DNA from: Pseudoxanthomonas helianthi
GTDB taxonomy: Bacteria; Pseudomonadota; Gammaproteobacteria; Xanthomonadales; Xanthomonadaceae
Direction of reading: 5' to 3'
DNA: 64,000 nt
Assembly (NCBI RefSeq): GCF_017939625.1
Contig: NZ_JAGKTC010000001.1
Span: 590,519 to 654,518 of the forward strand
In this document: piece by piece, positions 1 through 12,626 of the stretch
How positions within the stretch are numbered: the first letter of the stretch is position 1
Layout: every line of letters starts with the position of its first letter
The notes under the pieces: model-generated
Told to the model about the DNA's origin: nothing
Databases searched by the model: none
What the model saw: only the letters and a program-made list of their open reading frames with translations
Translations under genes and position numbers: made by a program

Positions 1-3
1 GCC

Positions 4-342
4 TCAAAGCCGGAACCACAACGGCCGCTCAGCCGACGTGACTACAAAGCCGGAATCGCCTTGTTGGATGTCAACAAATTGCCAACCCGTTGAGGCGAAC
101 TGACCGGCGACAACTGTGTTCGGGGAGGCGAGAACGGCAAAGAACGTTCCTGGTGCTCCAAGGCCATGATCGGGCCCAAGGTTGTTTAAGGCGTCCGTAT
201 CCGCGACAGACGACGGAATGCCCTCCACGACGAGAATCTCGCCACCGGCATACAGCGTCGGAAGATAGGCGGCAAATCCGTCCTCTTCCAGGATGTTGCA
301 AGTTGCGCTGATGAAGTCTTCGAATTCCAACGCAGTCTCCAT
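4..342 (-). CDS. Hypothetical 112-aa protein, probable first integron cassette gene
   Basis: I do not recognise the family. The product is acidic, 112 aa, complete in the window (TGA at 4-6), with no signal peptide or membrane span. Its start codon (CAT at 340-342) lies five bases inside a GTTAGGC core site (347-353, minus strand). The gene points away from the integrase remnant that begins at 513. That is the canonical layout of a first integron cassette, with its gene starting almost at the recombination boundary. The downstream attC would lie beyond the window edge, so the cassette cannot be confirmed from this side. Reading it as a cassette gene is inference; the divergent geometry and core site are seen. 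Confidence 0.6.
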   Translation of the reverse strand: METALEFEDFISATCNILEEDGFAAYLPTLYAGGEILVVEGIPSSVADTDALNNLGPDHGLGAPGTFFAVLASPNTVVAGQFASTGWQFVDIQQGDSGFVVTSAERPLWFRL

Positions 343-346
343 TGAG

Positions 347-353
347 GCCTAAC
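347..353 (-). other. Integron core site GTTAGGC (attI/cassette junction)
   Basis: Read on the minus strand this is GTTAGGC, a full match to the GTTRRRY integron recombination core. It lies between a divergent integrase remnant and the first minus-strand ORF, whose ATG follows four bases after the site. A seven-base match alone is weak; its exact position in an intI/attI/cassette layout is what supports it. Confidence 0.5.
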
Positions 354-512
354 TACGATTAGACCCCAAAGTGGGGTGTAGCGCGGATTCTGGACACGTC
401 CTCGTGAGCCAGTCAATCAGACTTTTCCTACAAGAATCCGGGGGTTGCACGGGCAGCTTGCAGTGGCCCCAGATGAAACATTGAGGGTGTTATACGGTAA
501 GGAGACCGTCTA

Positions 513-821
513 ATGCCCGACGTGGAGAATTCTGCAGCCCTAAGCAATCAACCCGAGCCCGCCGAAAGGCCTCGGTTGTTCGACGAAGTTCGACGCAAGT
601 TGCGGCTGAAGCACTAAAGCCTGCGCACAGAGCAGGCCTATCTGTATTGGATTCGCAGGTATATCCATGCCAATGGTCGCCGACACCCGCGCGATTTAGA
701 CGGAGTCGCCATCGAACACTTCCTGAGCGAACTGGCCCGCCGCCACCGGGTTGCCCCCAGCACGCAGAACCAGGCCTTGGCCGCCTTGCTATTCCTCTGT
801 CGGGAGGTTCTGGCGATCGGA
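513..821 (+). pseudogene. Integron integrase (IntI) remnant, N-terminal part only
   Basis: Translation from the ATG at 513 gives an N-terminal SAM-like integrase domain of the integron tyrosine-recombinase type. The hallmark stretch S-L-R-T-E-Q-A-Y is followed by WIRRYI, RHPRDL and FLSELA, and then QNQALAALLFLCREVL. An in-frame TAA at 615-617 replaces the residue (normally Tyr) just before SLRTEQAY. Homology ends near 821, so the catalytic domain with the R-H-R-Y residues is absent. The frame stays open to 971 but with unrelated sequence. The integrase is therefore dead twice over, by a stop and by a 3' truncation. The IntI assignment rests on motif recognition. Confidence 0.8.
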
Positions 822-920
822 TCGATGAAGGGCCCTCGCGTGCCCTCTCCGGGCCGGAAGCCGTCACTCAACCGTGACGGCATCCCGATCCGGAGCGGAG
901 TTTTCGTATATGCGCCACAA

Positions 921-945
921 GCGGCTTGCCAGGCACGCAAGCCGC
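921..945 (-). terminator. Perfect 9-bp hairpin after the glycosidase operon
   Basis: GCGGCTTGC (921-929) pairs perfectly with GCAAGCCGC (937-945) around a 7-base loop. It lies 34 bases beyond the stop of the last operon gene on the minus strand. There is no long U-tract, so it could be an intrinsic terminator of weak form or an mRNA-stabilising 3' hairpin. The stretch 822-978 otherwise shows nothing recognisable. Confidence 0.45.
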
Positions 946-978
946 CTTACCCGAATCATCGACCGAAGTAACGCAGAC

Positions 979-2514
979 TCACTGCGACACGGCCACCACC
1001 ACGATCGACTTCGGCGGCAATTCCAGCGCCAGCGGCGCTCCCTTCGTTCCCGCGCTATAGGGCGCTGGCACCAATGCATTCGGCTGGGCGAAGGTGTTGT
1101 GCGCATCCATGGCACCGGCCGTCAGAATGCGACCGCTCACGGCGCCGCTGAGATTGGTCTGCACGCGCGCGGGCCGTTCCGGGTCGAGGTTGACCAGTGC
1201 GAGCACCGTGCCGCCGTCCGCAGTCCGCGCCGCCGACACGTCCACGGCCGGCAGCTCGACTTCGCCCTGGTGCCAGCGCGGCGCCTCGACTTTCGCCGTC
1301 AGCGGTACCGCGCCGCGGAACGGCTTGTAGAGGTCGAACGCGTGGTAGGTCGGGGTGAGCGTCATGCGTGGCCCGTCGGTCAGCGCCATGGCCTGCAGGA
1401 CGTTGACCATCTGCGCGATGTTGGCCATCTTCACCCGCTCGGTGTGGCGATGGAACACGTTGAACGTGAGCGCCGCGACCAGCGCATCACGCAGCGTGTT
1501 CTGCTGCTGCAGGAATCCCGGATTGGTGCCCGGATCCGGAGCATGCCAAGTCCCCCACTCGTCGACATACAGCGCGATGCGCTTCTTCGGATCGTGCTTG
1601 TCCATGATGTTGGACACCGCGACGATGCGTTTCTCGATGCCCAGCGCGGATTGCAACTCCTTCGCCCAACGGTCGGCACCGAACCCGGTGGCCGGTCCCT
1701 TGTCTTCCCAGGGGCCGGCCATGGTGTAGTAGTGCAAGCTGAACGCATCCATGTGCGCGCCGGAGCGCTCCATCAGCACTTCGACCAGGTGATCGTCCTG
1801 CTGGCCGTCGCCGGAAGCCACGCGTTGCGTGCCTTGCAGGTAGGTGGCATAGCGGTTGTGCAGGTCGGCCTGGTATTCGGGGCGCATGTTGCCGCCGCAA
1901 CCCCAGCTCTCGTTGCCGACGCCCATGTACTTCACCTTCCAGGGCCGGTCGCGGCCGTTGCGGCGGCGTTCCTCGGCGAGCGAGGACTTGCTGTCCGAGG
2001 TCATGTATTCCAGCCACTGGCTGGCGTCACGCGGCGACATCGAGCCCATGTTCGCCGCGATGTAGGTCTCGCTGCCGAGCATCTCGGCCAGGTCCATGAA
2101 CTCGTGCGTGCCGACGCGGTTGGTTTCGGGCACGCCGCCCCACCAGCGGTTCAAGCGAACCGGGCGCTTGGCCGGATCGCCGATGCCGTCGCGCCAGTCG
2201 TAGTCGTCGGCGAAGCAACCGCCGGGCCAGCGCATCACCGGCACCTCGAGGCGGCGCAACGCTTCGACCACGTCGTTGCGCCAGCCGCGGGTATTCGGGA
2301 TCTTAGATTCCGGTCCCACCCACAGGCCGCCATAGACGCCGGTGCCGAGATGTTCGACGAAATGGCCGTAGACCTCAGGTTCGATGCGCGGGCCTGCGGC
2401 TTCCGTCGAGACGGTCAGGCGCACCTGCGCGGGCTCGGCGGCGATGGTCGCGGTCGTGCACAGGGACAACGCCAGGGCCGCAGTGGGAAGCAAGCGTTTC
2501 ATCGTCGATTTCAT
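979..2514 (-). CDS. Alpha-L-arabinofuranosidase, GH51
   Basis: A 511-aa exported glycosidase that should remove terminal alpha-L-arabinofuranosyl groups from arabinoxylan, arabinan or arabinosylated xyloglucan. The start at 2514 gives a Sec signal peptide (MKSTMKRLLP..., cleavage after about residue 26). The GH51 acid/base Glu is in GNESWGCGG (E202) and the nucleophile Glu in YVDEWGTW (E319). The N-terminal YGHFVEH and RWPGGCFADDYDWRDG blocks are also typical. It is the last gene of the minus-strand run, 115 bp after the esterase gene. A longer frame exists up to 2724 but it is Arg/Thr-rich non-family sequence. Confidence 0.92.
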   Translation of the reverse strand: MKSTMKRLLPTAALALSLCTTATIAAEPAQVRLTVSTEAAGPRIEPEVYGHFVEHLGTGVYGGLWVGPESKIPNTRGWRNDVVEALRRLEVPVMRWPGGCFADDYDWRDGIGDPAKRPVRLNRWWGGVPETNRVGTHEFMDLAEMLGSETYIAANMGSMSPRDASQWLEYMTSDSKSSLAEERRRNGRDRPWKVKYMGVGNESWGCGGNMRPEYQADLHNRYATYLQGTQRVASGDGQQDDHLVEVLMERSGAHMDAFSLHYYTMAGPWEDKGPATGFGADRWAKELQSALGIEKRIVAVSNIMDKHDPKKRIALYVDEWGTWHAPDPGTNPGFLQQQNTLRDALVAALTFNVFHRHTERVKMANIAQMVNVLQAMALTDGPRMTLTPTYHAFDLYKPFRGAVPLTAKVEAPRWHQGEVELPAVDVSAARTADGGTVLALVNLDPERPARVQTNLSGAVSGRILTAGAMDAHNTFAQPNALVPAPYSAGTKGAPLALELPPKSIVVVAVSQ

Positions 2515-2629
2515 GGGATTTCTCGTGGTCGGTCGGTGGTTTTTCGGTTGGCCCGCGGTGCTCGTCGGAACGATCAGGCAACGGTGCGCGGCGGTGAAGG
2601 GTTGCGCGGCATCGGGAACTCTCACCCGC

Positions 2630-6584
<3,955 letters not shown>

Positions 6585-6671
6585 GGGCGAACCTCTGGAA
6601 GGAATGGCCTTGAAGGGAATGTGCATGTGTGTCGCTCTGTGCGGCTCGTCATCGAGGGGTCGCGTAGTACC

Positions 6672-8051
6672 TCAGCGGGAGTCGGCCGCAATGCTGATCT
6701 CCAGCACGGTGAACGGCTCGCCGCGCCGGCTCGTGGGCACCGATACGCTCAGGCCCTGCGGCCCGTCGCGCCAGGCCACCTTGTCACCCGACAGGTTGCG
6801 CACGCCCGTCACCTTCCCGGGCAGCACCGGCAGCGCCAGCTCGGCGTCAGGCCAGCGCTGCACGAAGAGGTAGCGCTTGTCGCCGCGCTGGGTCATGCCG
6901 TAGATGCCGTCCACCGGCTGCAGCGGCCCCGGGCGCGTGCCGTAGACCGCCTGGCCATAGCGATGCAGCCAGCGGCCCACACCGCGCAGCGTCTCGCTCT
7001 GCTTGGGCGGCACGACGCCGTCGGCGTCGGGGCCCAGGTTGACCAGCAGGTTGCCATTGCGCACGACCGCATTGACCATCGCGTCCACGACCTGGTCGGC
7101 GCTCTTCACGTTGCCTTCGGGCACATAGCCCCAGGCGCCGTTGATCGAGAAGGTCTTCTCCCAGGGGCGCGCGCGGATCGGGCCCTCGATCGGGGCGTCG
7201 CCTTCCACGGTGTCGAAGTCGCCCTGCCAGCCCGAGCGCGGGTTGATGACGATCTTGGGCTGCAGCTTGCGCACGATGCGGTTGAGGCGGTCCGGCTCCC
7301 AGAACCACGCGGCATCGGCGTCGGTTCCCTGGTGGGCCAGCCAGCCGCCGTCGTACCAGAGGATATCGATGCGGCCGTACTGGCTCATCAGCTCCTGGAT
7401 CTGGCCGTAGGTCTGCTGCTTGAGCTCGCGCGCATTCTCCGGCATTTCCTTCGGGTGGAAATAGGCCGGGAAGCGCCAGTCCAGCGGCGAGTAATAGAGG
7501 CCCACGCGCAGGCCGTGGCGGCGCACTGCCTGCACCCAGGGCGCGACGAGGTCGCGCTTGGCTGCGGAATGCGGCGCGTCGAACTGGCCCCAGCTCGCCT
7601 TGCTGGCGAACAGCGAGAAGCCGTCGTGATGACGGGCGGTCAGCACCATGTAGCGGGCGCCGCCGTCGGCGGCGAGCTGGGCCCAGGCGTCGGGGTCGTA
7701 ATGCTGCGGGTTGAAGCGCTGGGCGAGCTTGGCGTACTCGGCGGCAGGCACCTTGTCGTTGAACATGTGCCATTCGCCCTTGGCGGGAATGGCGTACAGG
7801 CCCCAGTGCACGAAGACGCCGAACTTGGCGTCGCGCCACCAGGCCATGTCCTCTGCCGGCAGCAGCAGGTCGGGGGCCAGCGTAGGGTCGGCGTTGGCGG
7901 TCTTGAGGGCGGAACGCTGCTCGTCGCTGACCTGGGGCTCGGCCGCCAGCGCGATGCCGGCCAGCAGGCTGCAGGCAAGCGCGATCAGGGAGAGCAGGCG
8001 GGAAGGCTTCATGGAAGGAGCTGATCCGGTTTCCAGGTGGGTGGAAGTCAT
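6672..8051 (-). CDS. Alpha-L-fucosidase, GH29
   Basis: A 459-aa exported retaining fucosidase. GH29 features in order are WWRDAKFGVFVHWG, TARHHDGFSLF, the nucleophile Asp in ILWYDGGW, and VNAVVRNGNLLVNLGPDADG. The mature protein begins after a signal peptide that starts at either of two Met codons. The 8051 start overlaps the preceding small ORF as ATGA and suits translational coupling. The 8012 start (MKPSRLL) gives a more conventional signal peptide but has no Shine-Dalgarno. The likely target is terminal L-fucose on xyloglucan or pectin side chains. Confidence 0.9.
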   Translation of the reverse strand: MTSTHLETGSAPSMKPSRLLSLIALACSLLAGIALAAEPQVSDEQRSALKTANADPTLAPDLLLPAEDMAWWRDAKFGVFVHWGLYAIPAKGEWHMFNDKVPAAEYAKLAQRFNPQHYDPDAWAQLAADGGARYMVLTARHHDGFSLFASKASWGQFDAPHSAAKRDLVAPWVQAVRRHGLRVGLYYSPLDWRFPAYFHPKEMPENARELKQQTYGQIQELMSQYGRIDILWYDGGWLAHQGTDADAAWFWEPDRLNRIVRKLQPKIVINPRSGWQGDFDTVEGDAPIEGPIRARPWEKTFSINGAWGYVPEGNVKSADQVVDAMVNAVVRNGNLLVNLGPDADGVVPPKQSETLRGVGRWLHRYGQAVYGTRPGPLQPVDGIYGMTQRGDKRYLFVQRWPDAELALPVLPGKVTGVRNLSGDKVAWRDGPQGLSVSVPTSRRGEPFTVLEISIAADSR

Positions 8052-8218
8052 TGGGTTGCTCGGACGTTTGTCGAAATCATCAGCGCCACCTCGATCACCC
8101 CTTCTGCCCCTGCCAGTTCGTCGCTGCGGGCGCGCAGCATCGCGTGGCCGGTCTCGACCGTGCACTGCAGGTTCGCCTGCGCATGCTGTTGGACATCCTG
8201 CGTTGCCATGCGCTTCAT
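8048..8218 (-). CDS. Possible 56-aa coupled small protein
   Basis: An open frame of 57 codons fills the gap between the GH127 and GH29 genes exactly. Its ATG overlaps the GH127 stop as ATGA (8215-8218), and its own TGA overlaps the GH29 start as ATGA (8048-8051). The peptide is MKRMATQDVQ..., Gln- and Ala-rich, with a hydrophobic end (VIEVALMIS) and no signal peptide. I recognise no family. Double ATGA coupling argues for translation, but open frames are common at this GC content. The alternative is a non-coding spacer. Confidence 0.4.
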   Translation of the reverse strand: MKRMATQDVQQHAQANLQCTVETGHAMLRARSDELAGAEGVIEVALMISTNVRATQ

Positions 8219-10641
8219 TCGCCTCGCACCAGGCGAAGATCGAACAGGCCGGCGGTCCGGCGGCCGGGAAAGGCGACCAGCTTGACCGTGATGCCACGGC
8301 GAACGGCGGTCCGGGCGAGCGCCTTCGGCAATGCGATCTTGCGCTCGGCGAAGGTGTCGCCCGCATCGCCTTGCAAGCTGACGGTCTCCAACCGGCGGCC
8401 GTCGACCAGCAGGTCGAAACCCCGGTTGCGGTCCGCGCCATGGAAGCTCAGCAGCAACTCGACCGCAGTGGCAGGATCGGTACCGTCGCGGGCTTTCAGC
8501 CGATAGGACATCCAGCGGCCCGTATCGCGCCAGTGGCGCCCCATGCGGACACCGGTGTTGCTGTCCTCGCCCTGGTACTGGTGCTCGACTTCGGGCTGCT
8601 GTTCGCCGGGCGCTACCCGATCCAGGGTGCGATCTTCCAGCGCCTGTCGCCGGCGTTCGTCGGCCTCGATCCGCCGCACCAGCGCGGGATAGGCGGACGC
8701 GGTGGCCGTGCGCCAGTACACGACGTAACGCGCGTCATGCACGCGGAACAGCGGCTCCAGTTGCAGCGATTCGAACGCTGCGGGCCGGATCAGCGCGCCT
8801 GCCTCGAAGGTGAGCGGGCGTCCCGGAACAGGCCTGACCTGCTCTGCCAACGCATTCCGATCGCCGACCAGGATCGGCGCGCCATCCAGGGGCAGCAACG
8901 GTCCGCCCGCGACGTGGCTGCCGCGGCCGGCATCGGCGATCAATCCGTCCAGATGCTCGGTGCCGGTGCGCGCGGCCAGCACGATCGGGCCGTGCATCAG
9001 CGCCACGTGGTCCGAGCCGTCCGGCAATCCTTCCGCGCGAGTGCGCATGGGCAGGTCGATCTCGACCCGATCGCCATCGGCCCATTCGCGCTCGATGCCG
9101 GCATAGGAGGACGGCTTGGACTGCAGCGGCCAGGGTTTGCCGTTGACGCGCACGTCGAGCGGCCCTTCCAGCCAGTGCGGATGGCGCAGGCGCAGGCGGA
9201 AACGCTGCGGCTTGCGCAGCTGCAGGGACAGGCGGCTCGATGCCTCGTCCGGGAATCGCGTGTCCTGGCGCAGAACCAGCCCGCGCTCGCGCCATTGCAG
9301 TTGCGAAGCCATGTACAGGTTGACGGTCAGCGATTGCCCGTCGTGCGCATACGCGAACGCGCCATGGCGCCCATGGTTCTCGATGCCGGTGCCGACGCAA
9401 CACCAGAAGCATTCCTGCGGTTGCGAATAGACCCGGTAGTGGCGCGGGCGGATCGGAGTGAAATAGACCAGGCCGCCATGCCGCGGGTGCTGGCTGGAGA
9501 GAATGTGGTTGAACAGCGTGCGCTCGTAGAAATCGGCGTAGCGTGGCTGCGGATCCAGCCGGTACAACTGCATGCTCAAGCGCAGCATGTTGTAGCTGTT
9601 GCAGGTTTCCGGGCCTTCCGGCGATTCCAGCATTGCGCCGAAGTCGGCAACGGGATTGAAATGCTCGCGCACGCTGTTGCCGCCGAAGGCGATGCTGCGC
9701 CGCCGGGTCACCGTTTCCCAGAAGAAGGCCGCGGCGTCGATCCAGGCCTGGTCGCCATCCAGTTCGCCGATGCGGGCGAAGCCGATGACTTTCGGGATCT
9801 GGGTGTTGGCGTGCAGGCCGTCCAGCGCGTCTTCGCGGCGCAGCAGTGGGTCGAGCAAGGCACGGTGGGAAAAACGCCGGGCCAGCGCCAGGTAGCGCCG
9901 GTCGCCGGTGATGGCATGGACGTCGGCGAGCACTTCGTTCATGCCGCCATGTTCGGTGGCGAGCAACGCCTGCATTTGTCGTTCGTCGAGTCCGGCGACC
10001 AGGCGATCGGCCCAGTCGGCGAAGGCAATCAACATGCCGCGCGCCTGCCGGTTGCCCGCATGCAGCCAGGCATCGCGCAGGCCGGCGAACATCTTGTGCA
10101 GGTTGTAGAACGGCACCCACGCATCGCCCAGCGAAAACGAACCGGCATCGATGGTGCCCGCCGCGACCTTGCTCCACAGCGCGCGTCCGTTGGGCACGGC
10201 ACCGACGTAGCCGTCGCCGTTCGCCTGCTGGCAAGCGGCCAGTTCCGCCACCATGGCGTCGAGGCGCCGGCGCATTTCGTCGTCGCCCTGTGCGGCTTCC
10301 TGCGCCAGCGCCGACAGGTAGTGCCCGGCGGTATGCCCCTCCAGGCCCATCGATTCCCAGTTGGGGTACTTGGATGCGCGCGGCGCCAGTCCCGCTTCGA
10401 TCCGATACGGCGCGACCAGGCGATCGACTTCCAGCGCGGCAAGATAGCGACGGTTGAGCGCATGGGAATGGGCGAACACGCCTTCGCCCAGACGGATATC
10501 GGCAAGCGCGAACATGCGGGTAACGCCGGTGCCGGCAGCGGTGGCGCTGCCGGCCCAGGCAAGGCGCGGCAGGGCCGCCGCCAAGGCCACGGACTTGACG
10601 AAGCTGCGCCGGCCGAAACCGTTGGCGTGGCCGAGTTTCAT
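8215..10641 (-). CDS. Beta-L-arabinofuranosidase-like, DUF1680 family (GH127/GH146)
   Basis: An 808-aa exported enzyme with a twin-arginine signal (GRRSFVKSVALAAALPRLAWA, about residues 11-31). DUF1680 features are YPNWESMGLEGHTAGHYLSA, the ETCNSYNMLRLS block holding a catalytic-site Glu and a zinc Cys, and the WCCVGTGIENH block with the Cys pair typical of this cysteine-nucleophile family. The family releases beta-L-arabinofuranose from extensin-type or pectic glycans. The C-terminal 150 residues form an extra beta-rich domain. No strong ribosome site was seen at 10641; the frame extends to 10872 but that part overlaps GH97 and has low-quality composition. Confidence 0.85.
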   Translation of the reverse strand: MKLGHANGFGRRSFVKSVALAAALPRLAWAGSATAAGTGVTRMFALADIRLGEGVFAHSHALNRRYLAALEVDRLVAPYRIEAGLAPRASKYPNWESMGLEGHTAGHYLSALAQEAAQGDDEMRRRLDAMVAELAACQQANGDGYVGAVPNGRALWSKVAAGTIDAGSFSLGDAWVPFYNLHKMFAGLRDAWLHAGNRQARGMLIAFADWADRLVAGLDERQMQALLATEHGGMNEVLADVHAITGDRRYLALARRFSHRALLDPLLRREDALDGLHANTQIPKVIGFARIGELDGDQAWIDAAAFFWETVTRRRSIAFGGNSVREHFNPVADFGAMLESPEGPETCNSYNMLRLSMQLYRLDPQPRYADFYERTLFNHILSSQHPRHGGLVYFTPIRPRHYRVYSQPQECFWCCVGTGIENHGRHGAFAYAHDGQSLTVNLYMASQLQWRERGLVLRQDTRFPDEASSRLSLQLRKPQRFRLRLRHPHWLEGPLDVRVNGKPWPLQSKPSSYAGIEREWADGDRVEIDLPMRTRAEGLPDGSDHVALMHGPIVLAARTGTEHLDGLIADAGRGSHVAGGPLLPLDGAPILVGDRNALAEQVRPVPGRPLTFEAGALIRPAAFESLQLEPLFRVHDARYVVYWRTATASAYPALVRRIEADERRRQALEDRTLDRVAPGEQQPEVEHQYQGEDSNTGVRMGRHWRDTGRWMSYRLKARDGTDPATAVELLLSFHGADRNRGFDLLVDGRRLETVSLQGDAGDTFAERKIALPKALARTAVRRGITVKLVAFPGRRTAGLFDLRLVRGE

Positions 10642-10690
10642 GCCGGCCGAAGTCGGAACGGACGGCGACCGCGATCGGGAACCTTCGCCC

Positions 10691-12616
10691 TCATCGGCCG
10701 ACGGGCTCCAGCACCACCGCCGCGCCGCCGGCCGGCGACAGGCGCAGGGCGAGCGCATCGCGCTGGGTGACGATCCGCTCGCTGCGGCGGACGCGATCGG
10801 GCGCGTCGCCGTCTTCCCACACCGTCGCGCGGTACCGGCCCGCAGGCAGGAAGCGCAGCGGCACGCTTGCATTGCGTCCCTCGTCGGCGGTCATCGCGCC
10901 TACGTACCAGGCCGTGCCGGAGCGTCGCGCCAGCACGATGTCGCGGCCGGGCTCGCCCGAAAGGAATTGGGTTTCGTCCCACGCGGTGGGCACGCGCTTG
11001 ATGAACTCGAAACCATCGGCGCCGCGATACGCGTCGGGGTCGTCCGACACCATCTGCAGTGGGCTGTCGTAGACGACGTACATCGCCAGCGCCTGGCCAC
11101 GCGTGGTGCGGACCAGCGGCATCCGGGCACGCACCTCGAACGCCTGCGGCGCGACGTTGCGGAAGCCGCCCGGCGTGTAATCCATCGGCCCGGCCAGCAT
11201 GCGCGTGTACGGCAGCATCAGGTTGTGCTCGGGCGTGATGCGCTTGTCCATCTTGTTCCACTCGGCGCCGAGCACGCCTTCCTGGGTGATGTAGTTCGGA
11301 TAGGTGCGCTGAAGGCCGGCGGGCACGTAGGCGCCGTGCATGTCCAGCAGCAGGTGGCGCTTCGCCGTCGCGGCGGCGAGACGCTGGTAGAACGCGACCA
11401 TCTCCTGGTCGTCGCGGTTCATGAAATCGACCTTGACGCCCTTGATGCCCCAGCGCGCGTAGGTATCGAGCACCTCGTCCATGCGCGGCGCCAGGTGTTC
11501 CCAGTGCGCCCACAGCAGCAGGCCGACGCCCCTGTCGGCGGCGTAGCGCACCAGGGCGGGCATGTCGATGCCTTCGGCGGCGCGGGTGATGTCGGTGGTG
11601 GGCAACGGATCGCAGCAGGGGCCGGCGCCCCAGGCCCAGCCGGCATCGATCAGGTAGTAAGGGAAGCCCGACTCCGCCGCGAAGTCGATGAAGCGGTGGT
11701 AGGTCGCCAGATCCGGCTTCACGCCCTCCAGCGGACCGGACCACCAATCCCAGGCCGCCTTGCCCGGCTTGACCCAGCCGAAGTCGCTCGCCGGAGATGG
11801 ATTGAGGTTGCCGATCAAGGTCGAACCGATCATGTCGCCGACCCGGTCGCCCAGCATCACCACGCGCCATGCGGTGCGCAGTCCGTGCTCGGAAACGAAG
11901 GCCGGGCCCGCCCTGCCCGGCACCGCCGACAGCCGCAGGTGCAACGCTTCGCCTTCGCGTTGCAGCGATGCGCCGGCGTAGCCCTCCAGGTACGCCTGGG
12001 TAATGGCGAGCGAGGCGCGGCCCGAGCGGTCCGTGCAGACCAGGGGCACGTCGTAGCGCTGGCCTTCGGCCAACTGCGCGAACTTCAGGCGTTCGAAGAG
12101 CGCCTCGTGCGCGGAATCGACCTTGCTCGCCAGGCACTCGGAATCCGCGGGCAGCATGAAGGCGGTGCGCTCGCCGAGCAGGCGCACCGGCGCCGGGTCG
12201 TCGATGCGGTAGCGGAACGCGACACCATCGTCGTAGGCGCGCACCTCGACGATGAGCTTGCGCGCATCCGCTCCGGTTTCGCGGAACGTGAGCGTCGCAC
12301 CGCGGTAGCGGTCATGCGCCACCGCCGCCTTGGTCGCCACCAGCGGAATGTCGCGGTCAACCTCGGTGTCTTCGCGGCTTGCGAGCGTCATGGCGCCGAA
12401 CGGGCGCGCGCCTTCGAGCTGGAGTCCCAGCGGTGATGCGGCGACGACAGTTTCCCCGCGCCACTGCACGGAGAAGCGGCTGGCGTCGTCTTCGACGCGA
12501 ATGACCGCGTTGCCGTGCGGCGATGCGACGCTTTGCTGGCCGGCGACGGCGGATCCTGCCGCTGCCGCCAGGGACAGAGCGGCGATCGTCGCGAGGGGTT
12601 GTTTGTGCATCTTCAT
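10691..12616 (-). CDS. GH97 glycosidase, likely retaining alpha-galactosidase
   Basis: A 641-aa exported protein (signal peptide 1-25 ending AGSAVA). The N-terminal GH97 beta-supersandwich is followed by a TIM barrel and a C-terminal beta domain. The motif GIKGVKVDFMNRDDQ places an Asp at the site used as nucleophile by retaining GH97 alpha-galactosidases. Inverting SusB-type alpha-glucosidases lack it and use Glu residues instead. The alpha-galactosidase call is therefore an inference from that Asp. It lies 10 bp downstream of the GH31 gene, with AAGGT as ribosome site. Confidence 0.85.
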   Translation of the reverse strand: MKMHKQPLATIAALSLAAAAGSAVAGQQSVASPHGNAVIRVEDDASRFSVQWRGETVVAASPLGLQLEGARPFGAMTLASREDTEVDRDIPLVATKAAVAHDRYRGATLTFRETGADARKLIVEVRAYDDGVAFRYRIDDPAPVRLLGERTAFMLPADSECLASKVDSAHEALFERLKFAQLAEGQRYDVPLVCTDRSGRASLAITQAYLEGYAGASLQREGEALHLRLSAVPGRAGPAFVSEHGLRTAWRVVMLGDRVGDMIGSTLIGNLNPSPASDFGWVKPGKAAWDWWSGPLEGVKPDLATYHRFIDFAAESGFPYYLIDAGWAWGAGPCCDPLPTTDITRAAEGIDMPALVRYAADRGVGLLLWAHWEHLAPRMDEVLDTYARWGIKGVKVDFMNRDDQEMVAFYQRLAAATAKRHLLLDMHGAYVPAGLQRTYPNYITQEGVLGAEWNKMDKRITPEHNLMLPYTRMLAGPMDYTPGGFRNVAPQAFEVRARMPLVRTTRGQALAMYVVYDSPLQMVSDDPDAYRGADGFEFIKRVPTAWDETQFLSGEPGRDIVLARRSGTAWYVGAMTADEGRNASVPLRFLPAGRYRATVWEDGDAPDRVRRSERIVTQRDALALRLSPAGGAAVVLEPVGR

Positions 12617-12626
12617 GGGATGACCT

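Noticed and set aside
7711-10770. 1019-aa open frame on the plus strand
   Set aside because: It is antisense to GH29, the small ORF and GH127, all supported by motifs; its composition is that of a shadow frame.
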